DNA of 40,244 bases from a bacterium (GTDB taxonomy: Bacteria; Pseudomonadota; Alphaproteobacteria; Sphingomonadales; Sphingomonadaceae): NCBI GenBank assembly GCA_030824575.1, contig JAVBXL010000048.1:1-40244 (forward strand), in the 5' to 3' direction. The position numbers and the translations under genes are program-made. Below, in pieces: positions 1 to 6,901 of the stretch; the stretch's first letter is position 1; each line of letters starts with the position of its first letter. Below the pieces are notes generated by a model, which saw nothing but the letters and a program-made list of their open reading frames with translations, was not told the DNA's origin and ran no database searches.

Positions 1-543
1 GGCACCATGAACGACCGCATCACCCAGGCGCTCTACAAGACCTTCGTGAAGCGTGGCTTTGCCGTGCTGCGCTTCAACTTCCGGGGCGTCGGCCGCAGCC
101 AGGGGACGTTCGACAATGGCATTGGCGAACTGTCCGACGCCGCAGCGGCGCTCGACTGGGTACAGAGCTTCCATCCCGAAGCGCAGACCACCTGGATCGC
201 AGGCTTCTCCTTCGGCGCCTGGATCGGTATGCAATTGCTGATGCGCCGCCCGGAAATTCGCGGCTTCATCTCGGTCGCGCCGCCCGCCAATATGTACGAC
301 TTCTCCTTCCTCGCGCCCTGCCCCTCTTCGGGCATCATCGTGCAGGGGACGTCGGACGAAGTGGTGACCGCCAGCGCGGTGCAGAAGCTGGTCGATAAGC
401 TCCGCACGCAAAAGGGCATCACCATCCACCACGACGAAATTCGCGGTGCGAACCATTTCTTCGAACATGAACTCGACCAGTTGATGAAGTCGGTCGACAA
501 TTATCTCGACATGCGCCTGTCCCCGGATTCGCCGATCCGCTGA
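1..543 (+). CDS. alpha/beta hydrolase, 5'-truncated by window edge
   Basis: The reading frame is open from the first base of the window (Gly-Thr precede the first Met at position 7), so the true start most likely lies outside. The visible 180 residues form the core of a small alpha/beta hydrolase. A nucleophile elbow GFSFG (G-x-S-x-G) is followed by an acidic residue in GTSDEVV and a histidine in GANHFF, which gives a plausible Ser-Asp-His triad. The stretch RFNFRGVGRS before the elbow is typical of the small cytoplasmic esterase/hydrolase family of about 210-220 residues. The natural substrate cannot be read from the sequence. A strong intrinsic terminator follows within 30 bp, so this is the end of a transcript. 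Confidence 0.85.
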   Translation, partial: GTMNDRITQALYKTFVKRGFAVLRFNFRGVGRSQGTFDNGIGELSDAAAALDWVQSFHPEAQTTWIAGFSFGAWIGMQLLMRRPEIRGFISVAPPANMYDFSFLAPCPSSGIIVQGTSDEVVTASAVQKLVDKLRTQKGITIHHDEIRGANHFFEHELDQLMKSVDNYLDMRLSPDSPIR

Positions 544-566
544 GGTTGGGTATCACAGGAACGAAG

Positions 567-593
567 AAGGCCGCCTGCGAGGCGGCCTTTTTT
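567..593 (+). terminator. intrinsic terminator after the hydrolase
   Basis: A perfect 9-bp stem (AAGGCCGCC / GGCGGCCTT) with a 5-nt loop is followed directly by a T-run. It lies 24 bp after the hydrolase stop codon. This is a textbook rho-independent terminator. Confidence 0.9.
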
Positions 594-643
594 GTGGGCT
601 TTAGGGGAAGATCAGTTTCCTGCCATTCTCCAATTCCAAATAT

Positions 644-733
644 CCGTTCGCCCTGAGCCTGTCGAAGGCTTCTCTTCTTTCAAACACGGCGATTAAAGAA
701 AAAACAGGGCTTCGACAGGCTCAGCCCGAACGG
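644..733. repeat. REPIN-like inverted repeat (element A)
   Basis: Two arms face each other: 644-667 begins CCGTTCGCCCTGAGCCTGTC and 710-733 is its inverted copy, 22 of 24 positions matching. About 42 bp of unrelated AT-richer sequence separates them. The element sits between two convergent genes. It shares its CCGTTCG outer end with the elements at 3279, 3849, 5005, 8606, 27607 and 38627. The architecture (two inverted REP-like arms around a spacer) is that of a REPIN or small non-autonomous mobile unit. The assignment is by pattern; no described family name is claimed. Confidence 0.8.
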
Positions 734-789
734 ATGTTGGGGATCTCGTTAGGTCACCAGCCAATCCATGCTGGCCGTGACCATGCGCC

Positions 790-1218
790 CTATATCTGCC
801 GCTTCGCATCGAAGGGCGCGACGATCTTGCAGCGGTAAGACCGCACTTCGTCGATCAGGCCGGTGTGCAGTTCGGTGGACAGCACCAGCGTCGATCGGTC
901 CAGTCGCTCCAGCCGCCGCGTATCGCTTAGAAGGCCGCTGAACATGCCGCCGCCCTGCTGGACCAGGGTAATCGTCGCATCATCCTGCGCCGCGATCTTG
1001 TTCCAGCCCTGGCCGCCCTCGCGCCATCGCCCCGCAGTGAAATCGATCACGATTTCCCGAACGGACCGATCATCGGCCGTGCAGGACAGGCCGCGTATCT
1101 GCGCCGGAGCGGGCGAAACGGCTGCTGGCGGCGGTAGCGGCGTCGCGGCGCAGGCCAACTGCGCGGTCAGGCTACAGACGCCTGTCGGCAGGAGCGCTAG
1201 CAACCAGTGGCGGCGCAT
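790..1218 (-). CDS. hypothetical secreted protein
   Basis: The product has 142 residues and I do not recognise the family. An N-terminal signal peptide is clear: MRRHW, then a hydrophobic stretch ending in ACAA (probable cleavage near residue 25), then a Pro/Ala-rich linker. The mature part has two cysteines (in LSCTADD and SYRCKIV) about 80 residues apart, which could form a disulfide in the periplasm. The ATG lies one base after the stop of the small membrane protein upstream (TGA-C-ATG), so the two are almost certainly translated from one message. Confidence 0.6.
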   Translation of the reverse strand: MRRHWLLALLPTGVCSLTAQLACAATPLPPPAAVSPAPAQIRGLSCTADDRSVREIVIDFTAGRWREGGQGWNKIAAQDDATITLVQQGGGMFSGLLSDTRRLERLDRSTLVLSTELHTGLIDEVRSYRCKIVAPFDAKRQI

Positions 1219-1219
1219 G

Positions 1220-1423
1220 TCAACGCTGCTCCAGCGGCGGCAGGTCCGGCCCCGGAATCGCGCTTATCGCGACATTGCCGAACATCACCAGCCCAGCGAA
1301 GATCATCAGGCCGCCGCGCTTGCGGTCGCCCTTCTTCACGATCGCATAGACACCGCCACCGGTCAGCAATATGCCCGCGAGCATCATTATGGATAAAATC
1401 GTACCTGCCATACCACTCGTCAT
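1220..1423 (-). CDS. small two-helix membrane protein
   Basis: The product is about 67 residues if it starts at the Met of MTSGMAG; the Met at 1411 is an alternative. A longer in-frame extension to 1528 is unlikely because it is Arg/His/Pro-rich and would overlap the divergent rpiB start. Two hydrophobic segments (around ILSIMMLAGILLTGGGVYAI and GLMIFAGLVMFGNVAISAI) flank a basic loop KKGDRKRGG. It is the first gene of a two-gene leftward unit with the secreted protein that follows. The function is unknown. Confidence 0.5.
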   Translation of the reverse strand: MTSGMAGTILSIMMLAGILLTGGGVYAIVKKGDRKRGGLMIFAGLVMFGNVAISAIPGPDLPPLEQR

Positions 1424-1514
1424 AGGTGGCAAGCTGGACAGTGGCAATTGCCGTCCTCTCCCCCTATGAGGCGCGCAGAAACGAATCACCCCATGACCGC
1501 AGGGGCCGCGCCTT

Positions 1515-1952
1515 ATGAAAATCGCCATCGCTTCCGATCATGCCGCTATCGACCTGAAGGCGGAGCTTGCCCAATGGCTGCGCGACGAAGGGCATGACAT
1601 CGCAGACCTTGGCCCCGCCACGGCCGATCGCGTCGATTATCCCGATTATGGTTACAAACTGGCGTCATCGGTTGCATCGGGCGACGCGGAACGCGGCATT
1701 GCGCTGTGCGGCTCTGGCATCGGCATATCGATCGCGGTCAACCGCCATCCGGCCTGCCGCTGCGCGCTGGTGGGGGAGCCGCTGTCGGCCGCCCTGTCGC
1801 GCGAACATAATGACGCCAATGTGCTGGCCATGGGGGCGCGCCTGACCGGCGTGGACATGGCCAAGGCCTGCGTCACCGCGTTCCTCACCACCGATTTCGG
1901 CGGAGGCCGCCATGCCGGCCGCGTCGAAAAATTGTCCCATCCCGCGCTCTGA
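1515..1952 (+). CDS. rpiB: ribose-5-phosphate isomerase B
   Basis: The product is 145 residues, the usual RpiB length. RpiB interconverts ribose 5-phosphate and ribulose 5-phosphate in the non-oxidative pentose phosphate pathway, in the cytoplasm. The family signature is intact: N-terminal MKIAIASDHAA with His9, the CGSGIGI loop with the catalytic-base Cys65 (equivalent to Cys66 of E. coli RpiB), and the REHNDAN motif with His98. The gene is divergent from the small membrane protein. It lies 12 bp upstream of glyA, so the two are probably co-transcribed. Confidence 0.95.
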   Translation: MKIAIASDHAAIDLKAELAQWLRDEGHDIADLGPATADRVDYPDYGYKLASSVASGDAERGIALCGSGIGISIAVNRHPACRCALVGEPLSAALSREHNDANVLAMGARLTGVDMAKACVTAFLTTDFGGGRHAGRVEKLSHPAL

Positions 1953-1964
1953 AAGGAAGTTTCG

Positions 1965-3266
1965 ATGAGCACCGACACCCTCGCCCCCGCCATCCGCCAG
2001 GACGGCTTCTTCAGCGAAAATCTCGCCAGCGCGGACCCGGAAATCTTCGGCGCGATCGGCAATGAATTGAAGCGCCAGCAGGACAAGATCGAGCTGATCG
2101 CGTCCGAGAACATCGTGTCCAAGGCGGTGCTGGAAGCGGCCGGTTCGATCTTCACCAACAAATATGCCGAAGGCTATCCGGGCAAGCGCTATTATGGCGG
2201 CTGCGAATATGCCGATGTCGTCGAAACGCTGGCGATCGAGCGCGCGAAAGAACTGTTTGGCGCGAACTTCGCCAACGTCCAGCCCAATAGCGGCAGCCAG
2301 ATGAACCAGGCGGCCTTCCTGGCGCTGTTGCAGCCGGGCGACACCTTCATGGGGCTGGACCTGTCGTCGGGTGGTCATTTGACCCATGGTTCGCCGGTCA
2401 ACATGTCGGGCAAGTGGTTCAAGCCGGTCGCCTATGGCGTGCGCGCGGACGACCATCTGATCGACATGGACGAAGTCGCCCGCATCGCGCGGGAGAGCAA
2501 GCCAAAGCTGATCATCTGCGGTGGCACCGCCTATTCGCGCGTATGGGATTTCAAGCGGTTTCGCGAGATCGCCGACGAAGTCGGCGCCTATCTGCTGGCC
2601 GACATGTCGCATTTCTCCGGCTTGGTCGCTGGCGGCGCGCATCCGTCCCCCGTGCCCTACGCCCATGTCACCACCACCACGACCCACAAGTCGCTGCGTG
2701 GCCCCCGGTCGGGCATCGTCCTGACCAATGACGAGGCGATCGCCAAGAAGATCAACAGCGCCATCTTCCCCGGTATGCAGGGTGGCCCGCTGATGCACAT
2801 CATCGCTGCCAAGGCGGTGGCGTTCAAGGAAGCGCTGACGCCGGAATTCAAGGCCTATGCGCACCAGATCGTCGCCAACGCCCGCGCGCTGAGCGAGACG
2901 CTGGCCGACGCCGGCCTGTCGATCGTGTCGGGCGGCACCGACAATCACCTGATGCTGGTCGATCTGCGGCCTAAGAACACCACCGGTAAGGCCGCGGAAA
3001 AGGCGCTGGATCGCGCTTACATCACTTGCAATAAGAACAACGTACCCTTCGACACGGCCAGCCCGTTCGTCACGTCCGGCGTCCGTCTGGGCACGCCGGC
3101 CGGCACGACCCGCGGCTTCCGTGAGGAAGAGTTTCGTGAGATCGGCCGCCTGATTGCTGAGGTCGTGGAAGGCCTCAAGCGCAATGGCGACGAAGGCGAT
3201 GGTCAGGTCGAGCAGCATGTGCGTGAAAAGGTGCTGGGCCTGACGAGCCGTTTCCCGATCTACTGA
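1965..3266 (+). CDS. glyA: serine hydroxymethyltransferase
   Basis: The product is 433 residues. The enzyme is PLP-dependent and converts serine plus tetrahydrofolate to glycine plus 5,10-methylene-tetrahydrofolate, supplying one-carbon units. The PLP-binding lysine is Lys242 in the family motif [13 protein letters not shown]. Other signatures are [11 protein letters not shown] near the N-terminus, [13 protein letters not shown], and the C-terminal [14 protein letters not shown] folate/PLP-site loop. A good ribosome site (AAGGAAG) precedes the ATG, and the 12-bp gap to rpiB supports an operon. Confidence 0.98.
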   Translation: MSTDTLAPAIRQDGFFSENLASADPEIFGAIGNELKRQQDKIELIASENIVSKAVLEAAGSIFTNKYAEGYPGKRYYGGCEYADVVETLAIERAKELFGANFANVQPNSGSQMNQAAFLALLQPGDTFMGLDLSSGGHLTHGSPVNMSGKWFKPVAYGVRADDHLIDMDEVARIARESKPKLIICGGTAYSRVWDFKRFREIADEVGAYLLADMSHFSGLVAGGAHPSPVPYAHVTTTTTHKSLRGPRSGIVLTNDEAIAKKINSAIFPGMQGGPLMHIIAAKAVAFKEALTPEFKAYAHQIVANARALSETLADAGLSIVSGGTDNHLMLVDLRPKNTTGKAAEKALDRAYITCNKNNVPFDTASPFVTSGVRLGTPAGTTRGFREEEFREIGRLIAEVVEGLKRNGDEGDGQVEQHVREKVLGLTSRFPIY

Positions 3267-3278
3267 GGGCAAACTAGG

Positions 3279-3347
3279 CCGTTCTCGTGTCGGGCGCAGT
3301 CGAGACACGCTCGCATAGACGTTTCTCGACACGCTCGAAACGAACGG
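3279..3347. repeat. REPIN-like inverted repeat (element B)
   Basis: The right arm 3323-3347 (TTCTCGACACGCTCGAAACG, then AACGG) is identical over its whole length to the right arm of the element at 38627-38699. The left arm from 3279 (CCGTTCTCGTGTCGGGCGCA) is a degraded partner. It lies between the co-directional genes glyA and nrdR. The base triplet after the right arm completes a GGAG that can act as the nrdR ribosome site. Confidence 0.7.
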
Positions 3348-3361
3348 AGATTAATTAGATC

Positions 3362-3823
3362 ATGCGCTGCCCCTTCTGCGCCCATGAAGACAGCCAGGTG
3401 AAGGACAGCCGGCCGACGGAGGATGGCAACGCCATCCGCCGCCGCCGCCAGTGCGAAGCCTGCGGCGCGCGCTTCACCACCTTCGAACGCATCCAGTTGC
3501 GCGACATATGGGTGGTGAAGAGCGAGGGGCGCAAGGAAGCGTTCGAGCGGGACAAGCTCGCCCGCTCCATTGGCATCGCCTGCCGCAAGCGGCCGATTGA
3601 CCCCAGCCGGCTGGAAAAGCTGATCTCCGGCATCCAGCGCCAGTTGGAAACCAGCGGCGACAGCGAAGTCCCCGCCCGCGCGATCGGCGAAATGGTGATG
3701 GAAGGGCTGAAACGTCTCGACAGCGTCGCCTATATCCGTTTCGCCAGCGTCTATAAGGACTTCACCGACGCGAAGGATTTCGAGGAATTTGCAGGGACGG
3801 TGAAGGAAGTCGGGCGGGAGTGA
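3362..3823 (+). CDS. nrdR: transcriptional repressor NrdR
   Basis: The product is 153 residues, standard for NrdR, the nucleotide-sensing repressor of ribonucleotide reductase genes. A zinc ribbon is formed by Cys3, Cys6, Cys31 and Cys34 (CPFC and CEAC). An ATP-cone domain follows from about residue 46 ([16 protein letters not shown]) to about residue 136. It sits between glyA and the methyltransferase in the same direction. The start at MRCPFC is fixed by the conserved N-terminus. The nearest Shine-Dalgarno (GGAG, 3346-3349) overlaps the end of repeat element B. Confidence 0.97.
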   Translation: MRCPFCAHEDSQVKDSRPTEDGNAIRRRRQCEACGARFTTFERIQLRDIWVVKSEGRKEAFERDKLARSIGIACRKRPIDPSRLEKLISGIQRQLETSGDSEVPARAIGEMVMEGLKRLDSVAYIRFASVYKDFTDAKDFEEFAGTVKEVGRE

Positions 3824-3848
3824 GGGGATGTTCTACCCAGCTTTACAT

Positions 3849-4232
3849 CCGTTCGCCCTGAGCGAAGTCGAAGGGCTCCACCGAGCGGAGCGAGGTTCTG
3901 ATCTGCAATGACCTTTCACACCTATATGCTGCGCTGTTCCGACGGCTCCTACTATACCGGCCACACCGACAGCTTTGAGACGCGCGTAGCACAACATCAA
4001 ACAGGGGCGATCAAAGGCTATACCTTCGACCGCCGTCCGGTCGAACTGGTTTGGTCCGCCGAATTTGGAACGCGCGCCGAGGCGCTCGCTTGCGAGCTTC
4101 AGATCAAAGGGTGGTCACGCCATAAGAAGGAAGCCCTCATCGCGGAAGATTGGGATAAGTTGAAGAAGGCCGCCATCTCCCACACTTCGCCTTCGCTCAG
4201 TGACGCCCTTCGACTTCGCTCAGAGCGAACGG
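3849..4232 (+). mobile_element. GIY-YIG nuclease unit bounded by inverted REP arms (element C)
   Basis: The left arm 3849-3876 starts CCGTTCGCCCTGAGCGAAGT and the right arm 4205-4232 is its inverted copy; 27 of 28 positions match. The 328 bp between them hold a short leader and the complete GIY-YIG domain coding sequence. The arms belong to the same family as the paired non-coding repeats elsewhere in the window. This is the arrangement expected of an autonomous copy that encodes its own nuclease, with the other elements as non-autonomous relatives. No target-site duplication was identified by eye. Mobility is inferred from the structure. Confidence 0.6.
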
Positions 4233-4984
4233 AGGAAGAGGCTGTTCAAAAGAATCATATGACAACTATCACCCCCTCCCCCGTCATCGTCCTGGTCCGT
4301 CCGCAATTGGGCGAGAATATCGGGAAGGCTGCGCGGGCCATGCTGAATTTCGGGCTGACCGAGATGCGGCTGGTGTCCCCGCGCGACGGCTGGCCCAATC
4401 CCGATGCCGGGCCGACCGCCGCGGGCGCGGACTTCATTCTCGATCAGGCGCAAGTCTATGAAACGCTGGCCGATGCGGTCGCAGACTGCGCCCATGTGTA
4501 CGCGACCACGGTGCGCAAGCGCGGGGTGACCAAGCCGGTGGTCACGCCGGAAGAAGCCGCGCGCGAAGTCCATGCCGCGCAGGGCCGCTGCGCCTATGTG
4601 TTCGGGCCGGAACGCTCAGGGCTGGAGACGGAGGACGTCGCGCTCGCGCGTAAGATCCTGACCGTGCCGATCAACCCGGAATTTGGATCATTGAACCTGG
4701 CGCAGGCGGTCATCCTGTGCGCCTATGAATGGTCCAAACAGGCGGACCTCAAACAACCGACCATCACCGACCTCGGCGAACCCGCGCCGCAGGTGGAGTT
4801 GGAGGGCATGATCGAGCAATTAGACGCACTGCTGGTGAAGGTTGGCTATTTCTTCCCGCCCGACCGCGCCGGTGCCACCCGGCTGACGCTGCGCAACCTG
4901 CTGACCAAGCCGGGCTGGAACCATCTTGAGGTGCGGACGCTGCGCGGGGTGTTGTCGCATTTGAACAGGCCGCGGGAACGCTGA
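3908..4984 (+). CDS. GIY-YIG nuclease domain fused in frame to TrmJ-type RNA methyltransferase
   Basis: One uninterrupted frame encodes 358 residues with two unrelated parts. Residues 1 to about 92 are a GIY-YIG endonuclease domain with all key positions: Tyr6-x-Leu8 (GIY strand), Tyr16-Thr-Gly18 (YIG), Arg26, and catalytic Glu63 in CELQIKGWSR. Residues 93-117 are a linker encoded by repeat sequence (right REP arm = residues 100-109). From residue 118 follows a full SPOUT methyltransferase of the TrmJ/LasT family, which 2'-O-methylates tRNA. Its motifs are VRPQLGENIGKAARAM, VFGPERSGLE and NLAQAVILCAYEW. Free-standing GIY-YIG proteins of about 90-110 residues and free-standing TrmJ of about 240 are the norm. 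So this is either a real fusion or a nuclease gene whose stop was lost, upstream of an internally started trmJ. Confidence 0.75.
   Translation: MTFHTYMLRCSDGSYYTGHTDSFETRVAQHQTGAIKGYTFDRRPVELVWSAEFGTRAEALACELQIKGWSRHKKEALIAEDWDKLKKAAISHTSPSLSDALRLRSERTEEEAVQKNHMTTITPSPVIVLVRPQLGENIGKAARAMLNFGLTEMRLVSPRDGWPNPDAGPTAAGADFILDQAQVYETLADAVADCAHVYATTVRKRGVTKPVVTPEEAAREVHAAQGRCAYVFGPERSGLETEDVALARKILTVPINPEFGSLNLAQAVILCAYEWSKQADLKQPTITDLGEPAPQVELEGMIEQLDALLVKVGYFFPPDRAGATRLTLRNLLTKPGWNHLEVRTLRGVLSHLNRPRER
4259..4984 (+). CDS. trmJ: tRNA (2'-O-ribose) methyltransferase TrmJ, internal-start form
   Basis: Alternative product inside the fused frame: starting at the ATG at 4259 it gives 241 residues, the normal size of TrmJ/LasT-type SPOUT enzymes. 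The N-terminus MTTITPSPVIVLVRPQLGEN places the first beta strand a few residues after the Met, as expected for the family. The C-terminal knot motifs (GPERSGLE, INPEFGSLNLAQA) are intact, and a C-terminal extension from about residue 160 matches the family. The only purine-rich ribosome site is GGAGGAAGAG at 4231-4240, somewhat far (18 bp) from this ATG and partly within the repeat arm. The enzyme uses SAM in the cytoplasm. Family assignment is strong; the exact start is uncertain. Confidence 0.7.
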   Translation: MTTITPSPVIVLVRPQLGENIGKAARAMLNFGLTEMRLVSPRDGWPNPDAGPTAAGADFILDQAQVYETLADAVADCAHVYATTVRKRGVTKPVVTPEEAAREVHAAQGRCAYVFGPERSGLETEDVALARKILTVPINPEFGSLNLAQAVILCAYEWSKQADLKQPTITDLGEPAPQVELEGMIEQLDALLVKVGYFFPPDRAGATRLTLRNLLTKPGWNHLEVRTLRGVLSHLNRPRER

Positions 4985-5004
4985 GGCGACGGATTTACCT
5001 CCCT

Positions 5005-5173
5005 CCGTTCGTGCTGAGTAGGGTCTGAGCCCTTCGACTGCCTGCTTGCAGCAGGCGCTCAGGATAAACTTCACCAAAGGTGAAGCCGAAGACCCATATC
5101 GAAGCATCTGGCGCTGCGCTCGGTCCTTCGATACGCCATTTCGACAGGCTCAATGGCTACTCAGGACGAACGG
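5005..5173. repeat. compound REPIN-like inverted repeat with nested hairpins (element D)
   Basis: The outer arms are CCGTTCGTGCTGAGTAG (5005-5021) and its inverted copy at 5157-5173 (16/17). Inside lie two further hairpins: CCTGCT-tgc-AGCAGG (5041-5055) and CTTCACC-aaa-GGTGAAG (5069-5085). The 49 bases 5125-5173, read on the reverse strand, match 27607-27655 with only about three differences. The element fills the space between the convergent methyltransferase and chorismate mutase genes. Confidence 0.7.
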
Positions 5174-5178
5174 TGTGG

Positions 5179-5496
5179 TTAGGATTGGGTATTCTGATGC
5201 GGACCCCGCGTCCGGTCGAACTCCGCCATTTCATAGGCGATCGACGCTTCGACCAGTTCTTCCCACATGCCCGCGATCAGGTCGCACGGCACCCCCAACG
5301 CCTCCGCCTCGGCGCAGGCATTGGCGATCACCTCCGCCTTGCGCGCTTCGTCACGCACCGCGCTGCGATCCGGCTTGATTCGGGCGGCGGCGCGCATATG
5401 GGCGAAGCGTTGGGCCAGCAAGGCGACGATCTGCCGGTCGAGATTGTCGACGCCAGCGCGCACCTGCGCCATGGTGGAATAATGTTCGGGAGTCAT
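5179..5496 (-). CDS. chorismate mutase, AroQ type, monofunctional
   Basis: The product is about 105 residues from the Met of MTPEHYSTMAQ; longer in-frame starts to 5661 add Arg-rich, non-conserved sequence. Chorismate mutase converts chorismate to prephenate for Phe/Tyr synthesis. The all-helical AroQ pattern is visible: VRAGVDNLDRQIVALLAQR, then RIK, then AVRDEARK, then WEELVEASIAYEM. By hand alignment to the E. coli P-protein mutase domain, Arg11, Arg28, Lys39, Asp48 and Arg51 are conserved (here Arg13, Arg30, Lys41, Asp49, Arg52). The Glu52 equivalent is Lys53 and the Gln88 equivalent is Glu. A Glu at the second position occurs in other mutases, so activity is still likely; an isochorismate pyruvate-lyase-like activity cannot be excluded. 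Confidence 0.8.
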   Translation of the reverse strand: MTPEHYSTMAQVRAGVDNLDRQIVALLAQRFAHMRAAARIKPDRSAVRDEARKAEVIANACAEAEALGVPCDLIAGMWEELVEASIAYEMAEFDRTRGPHQNTQS

Positions 5497-5670
5497 GCCC
5501 GCGGACCTAAGCTGCCGCCGCCATCGTGTCGAGACTTGACTCGTCGGCCTCTTCTGGTCATAGGCGCGCCTTCGCAATTGGCTCCGCATCCCGGTGAAGC
5601 GGTGGCCCTGCCCCTGAGCGATCAAACGCAATATGGACGTAGGCGATACCGGGAATAACATTCACCCTCC

Positions 5671-5690
5671 CCGAAAAGTGGGAACCGGTT
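5671..5690. repeat. single palindromic motif upstream of rpsD
   Basis: CCGAAAAGTGGGAACCGGTT resembles a short motif I associate with intergenic repeats of many alphaproteobacteria. Only one copy was seen here. The rest of 5497-5741, between the divergent chorismate mutase and rpsD, shows no gene and no promoter I can define with confidence. It ends in the rpsD ribosome site. Confidence 0.3.
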
Positions 5691-5741
5691 GTCGGATCAG
5701 GGGGGTGAACAAACGTCGTTAGCAATTACTAGGAATTATCT

Positions 5742-6356
5742 ATGACGAAGCGCACCAGCGCCAAGTACAAGCTCGACCGTCGCATGGGCGAGAATATTTG
5801 GGGCCGTCCCAAGTCGCCTGTCAACAAGCGCGAATATGGCCCCGGTCAGCATGGCCAGCGCCGCAAGGGCAAGGTGTCCGATTACGGCATCCAGCTGCGC
5901 GCCAAGCAGAAGCTGAAGGGCTATTACGGCGACATCACCGAAAAGCAGTTCAAGAAGAACTATTTCGAAGCGAGCCGCATGAAGGGCGACACCGGCCAGA
6001 ACCTGATCGGCCTGCTCGAACGCCGCCTGGACGCCGTCGTGTACCGCGCCAAGTTCGCCCCGACCATCTTCTCGTCGCGCCAGATCGTGTCGCACGGCCA
6101 CATCTATGTGAACGGCGTGAAGTGCAACATCGCGTCGCGTCTGGTGAAGCCGGGCGACGAAATCACCCTGGGCAAGAAGGCGCAGGAAATGGCGCTGGTG
6201 ATGGAAGCACAGGCTTTGGCCGAGCGTGACATTCCCGACTATGTCGCTCCCGATGGCGCGACCAAGGTCACCTATGTCCGCGTGCCTACGCTGGACGAAG
6301 TGCCTTACCCGGTGAAGATGGAACCGAACCTGGTCGTCGAATTCTATTCGCGCTAA
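5742..6356 (+). CDS. rpsD: 30S ribosomal protein S4
   Basis: The product is 204 residues, normal for S4, a primary 16S rRNA-binding protein of the small subunit body. The N-terminal basic part ([27 protein letters not shown]) and the S4 RNA-binding fold around residues 93-155 ([32 protein letters not shown]) are intact. The N-terminal zinc cysteines of some S4 proteins are absent, as in many alphaproteobacteria. The ribosome site AGGAA lies 8 bp before the ATG. It stands alone, outside the alpha ribosomal operon, and has its own terminator. Confidence 0.98.
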   Translation: MTKRTSAKYKLDRRMGENIWGRPKSPVNKREYGPGQHGQRRKGKVSDYGIQLRAKQKLKGYYGDITEKQFKKNYFEASRMKGDTGQNLIGLLERRLDAVVYRAKFAPTIFSSRQIVSHGHIYVNGVKCNIASRLVKPGDEITLGKKAQEMALVMEAQALAERDIPDYVAPDGATKVTYVRVPTLDEVPYPVKMEPNLVVEFYSR

Positions 6357-6380
6357 TCGGTTTGCCAAGCAGAGTTACAA

Positions 6381-6417
6381 GGAAGGGCGGCCCCGCAAGG
6401 AGCCGCCCTTCTTCTTT
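6381..6417 (+). terminator. intrinsic terminator of rpsD
   Basis: A 9-bp stem AAGGGCGGC / GCCGCCCTT (6383-6391 and 6402-6410) with a 10-nt loop is followed by CTTCTTT, starting about 25 bp after the rpsD stop. It lies between convergent genes and may also stop the leftward transcript. Confidence 0.85.
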
Positions 6418-6454
6418 GCGTGCAGAGGAAGACGGGCGCGCCCTCTCTCGCGCG

Positions 6455-6766
6455 CTATTTTCCAGCGGCCAGCAGGAAGTCGGCGCTCTTCTGGAGCAGA
6501 TCGGCGCGCACATCGCTGTCGACCAGACTATGTTCCAGCCCGTCATAGATGACGAGTTGGCTGCGCTTGCCCGCGCCTTCCAACTTGGCCTGCATGATCT
6601 TCGCCTGGCTGATATCCACATTATCAGGCGACAAGCTGGCGGAAATCACGGTTTCCCGCGCGCCGAAAGCCTTGGGCATCGAATCCGGCTGCCCCTGCGC
6701 CATTGCCCCCTGCGCCGTCCCCGCCGCCATAAGCGCGAGTATCGCCGACTTGGCAAAATAAGACAT
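6455..6766 (-). pseudogene. internally deleted remnant of an S9-family (prolyl oligopeptidase type) peptidase
   Basis: The open frame is 103 residues. It starts with a good signal peptide (MSYFAKSAILALMAAGTAQG AMA) and a sequence resembling the mature N-terminus of secreted S9 peptidases (ETVISASLSPD). It then jumps straight to what looks like the extreme C-terminus of the same family: NVDISQAKIMQAKL, then LVIYDGLEHSL with the catalytic-type His, then DVRADLLQKSADFL. The beta-propeller and the nucleophile Ser/Asp region, several hundred residues, are missing. I infer an in-frame deletion at the SPD/NVD junction. It may still be secreted but cannot be a peptidase. Alternatively it is a distinct small secreted protein that only resembles these ends. 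Confidence 0.6.
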
Positions 6767-6901
6767 GCCCCCAAATTCCCCTGCTAAAATCCTTCTTTAT
6801 CAATGGCTAAGACAGGCATCCTGCGTTGACAACCACCTTGCTTGCCCTTCCCCGCGCGTGGTGGCATCACCTGCACATTCGTACAACAAAGGGTGACTTC
6901 C

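Noticed and set aside
1665..3332. 555-codon open frame opposite glyA and rpiB
   Set aside because: It is a shadow of two conserved genes; its composition is Arg/Gly/Asp-rich without motifs and it runs through a repeat element.
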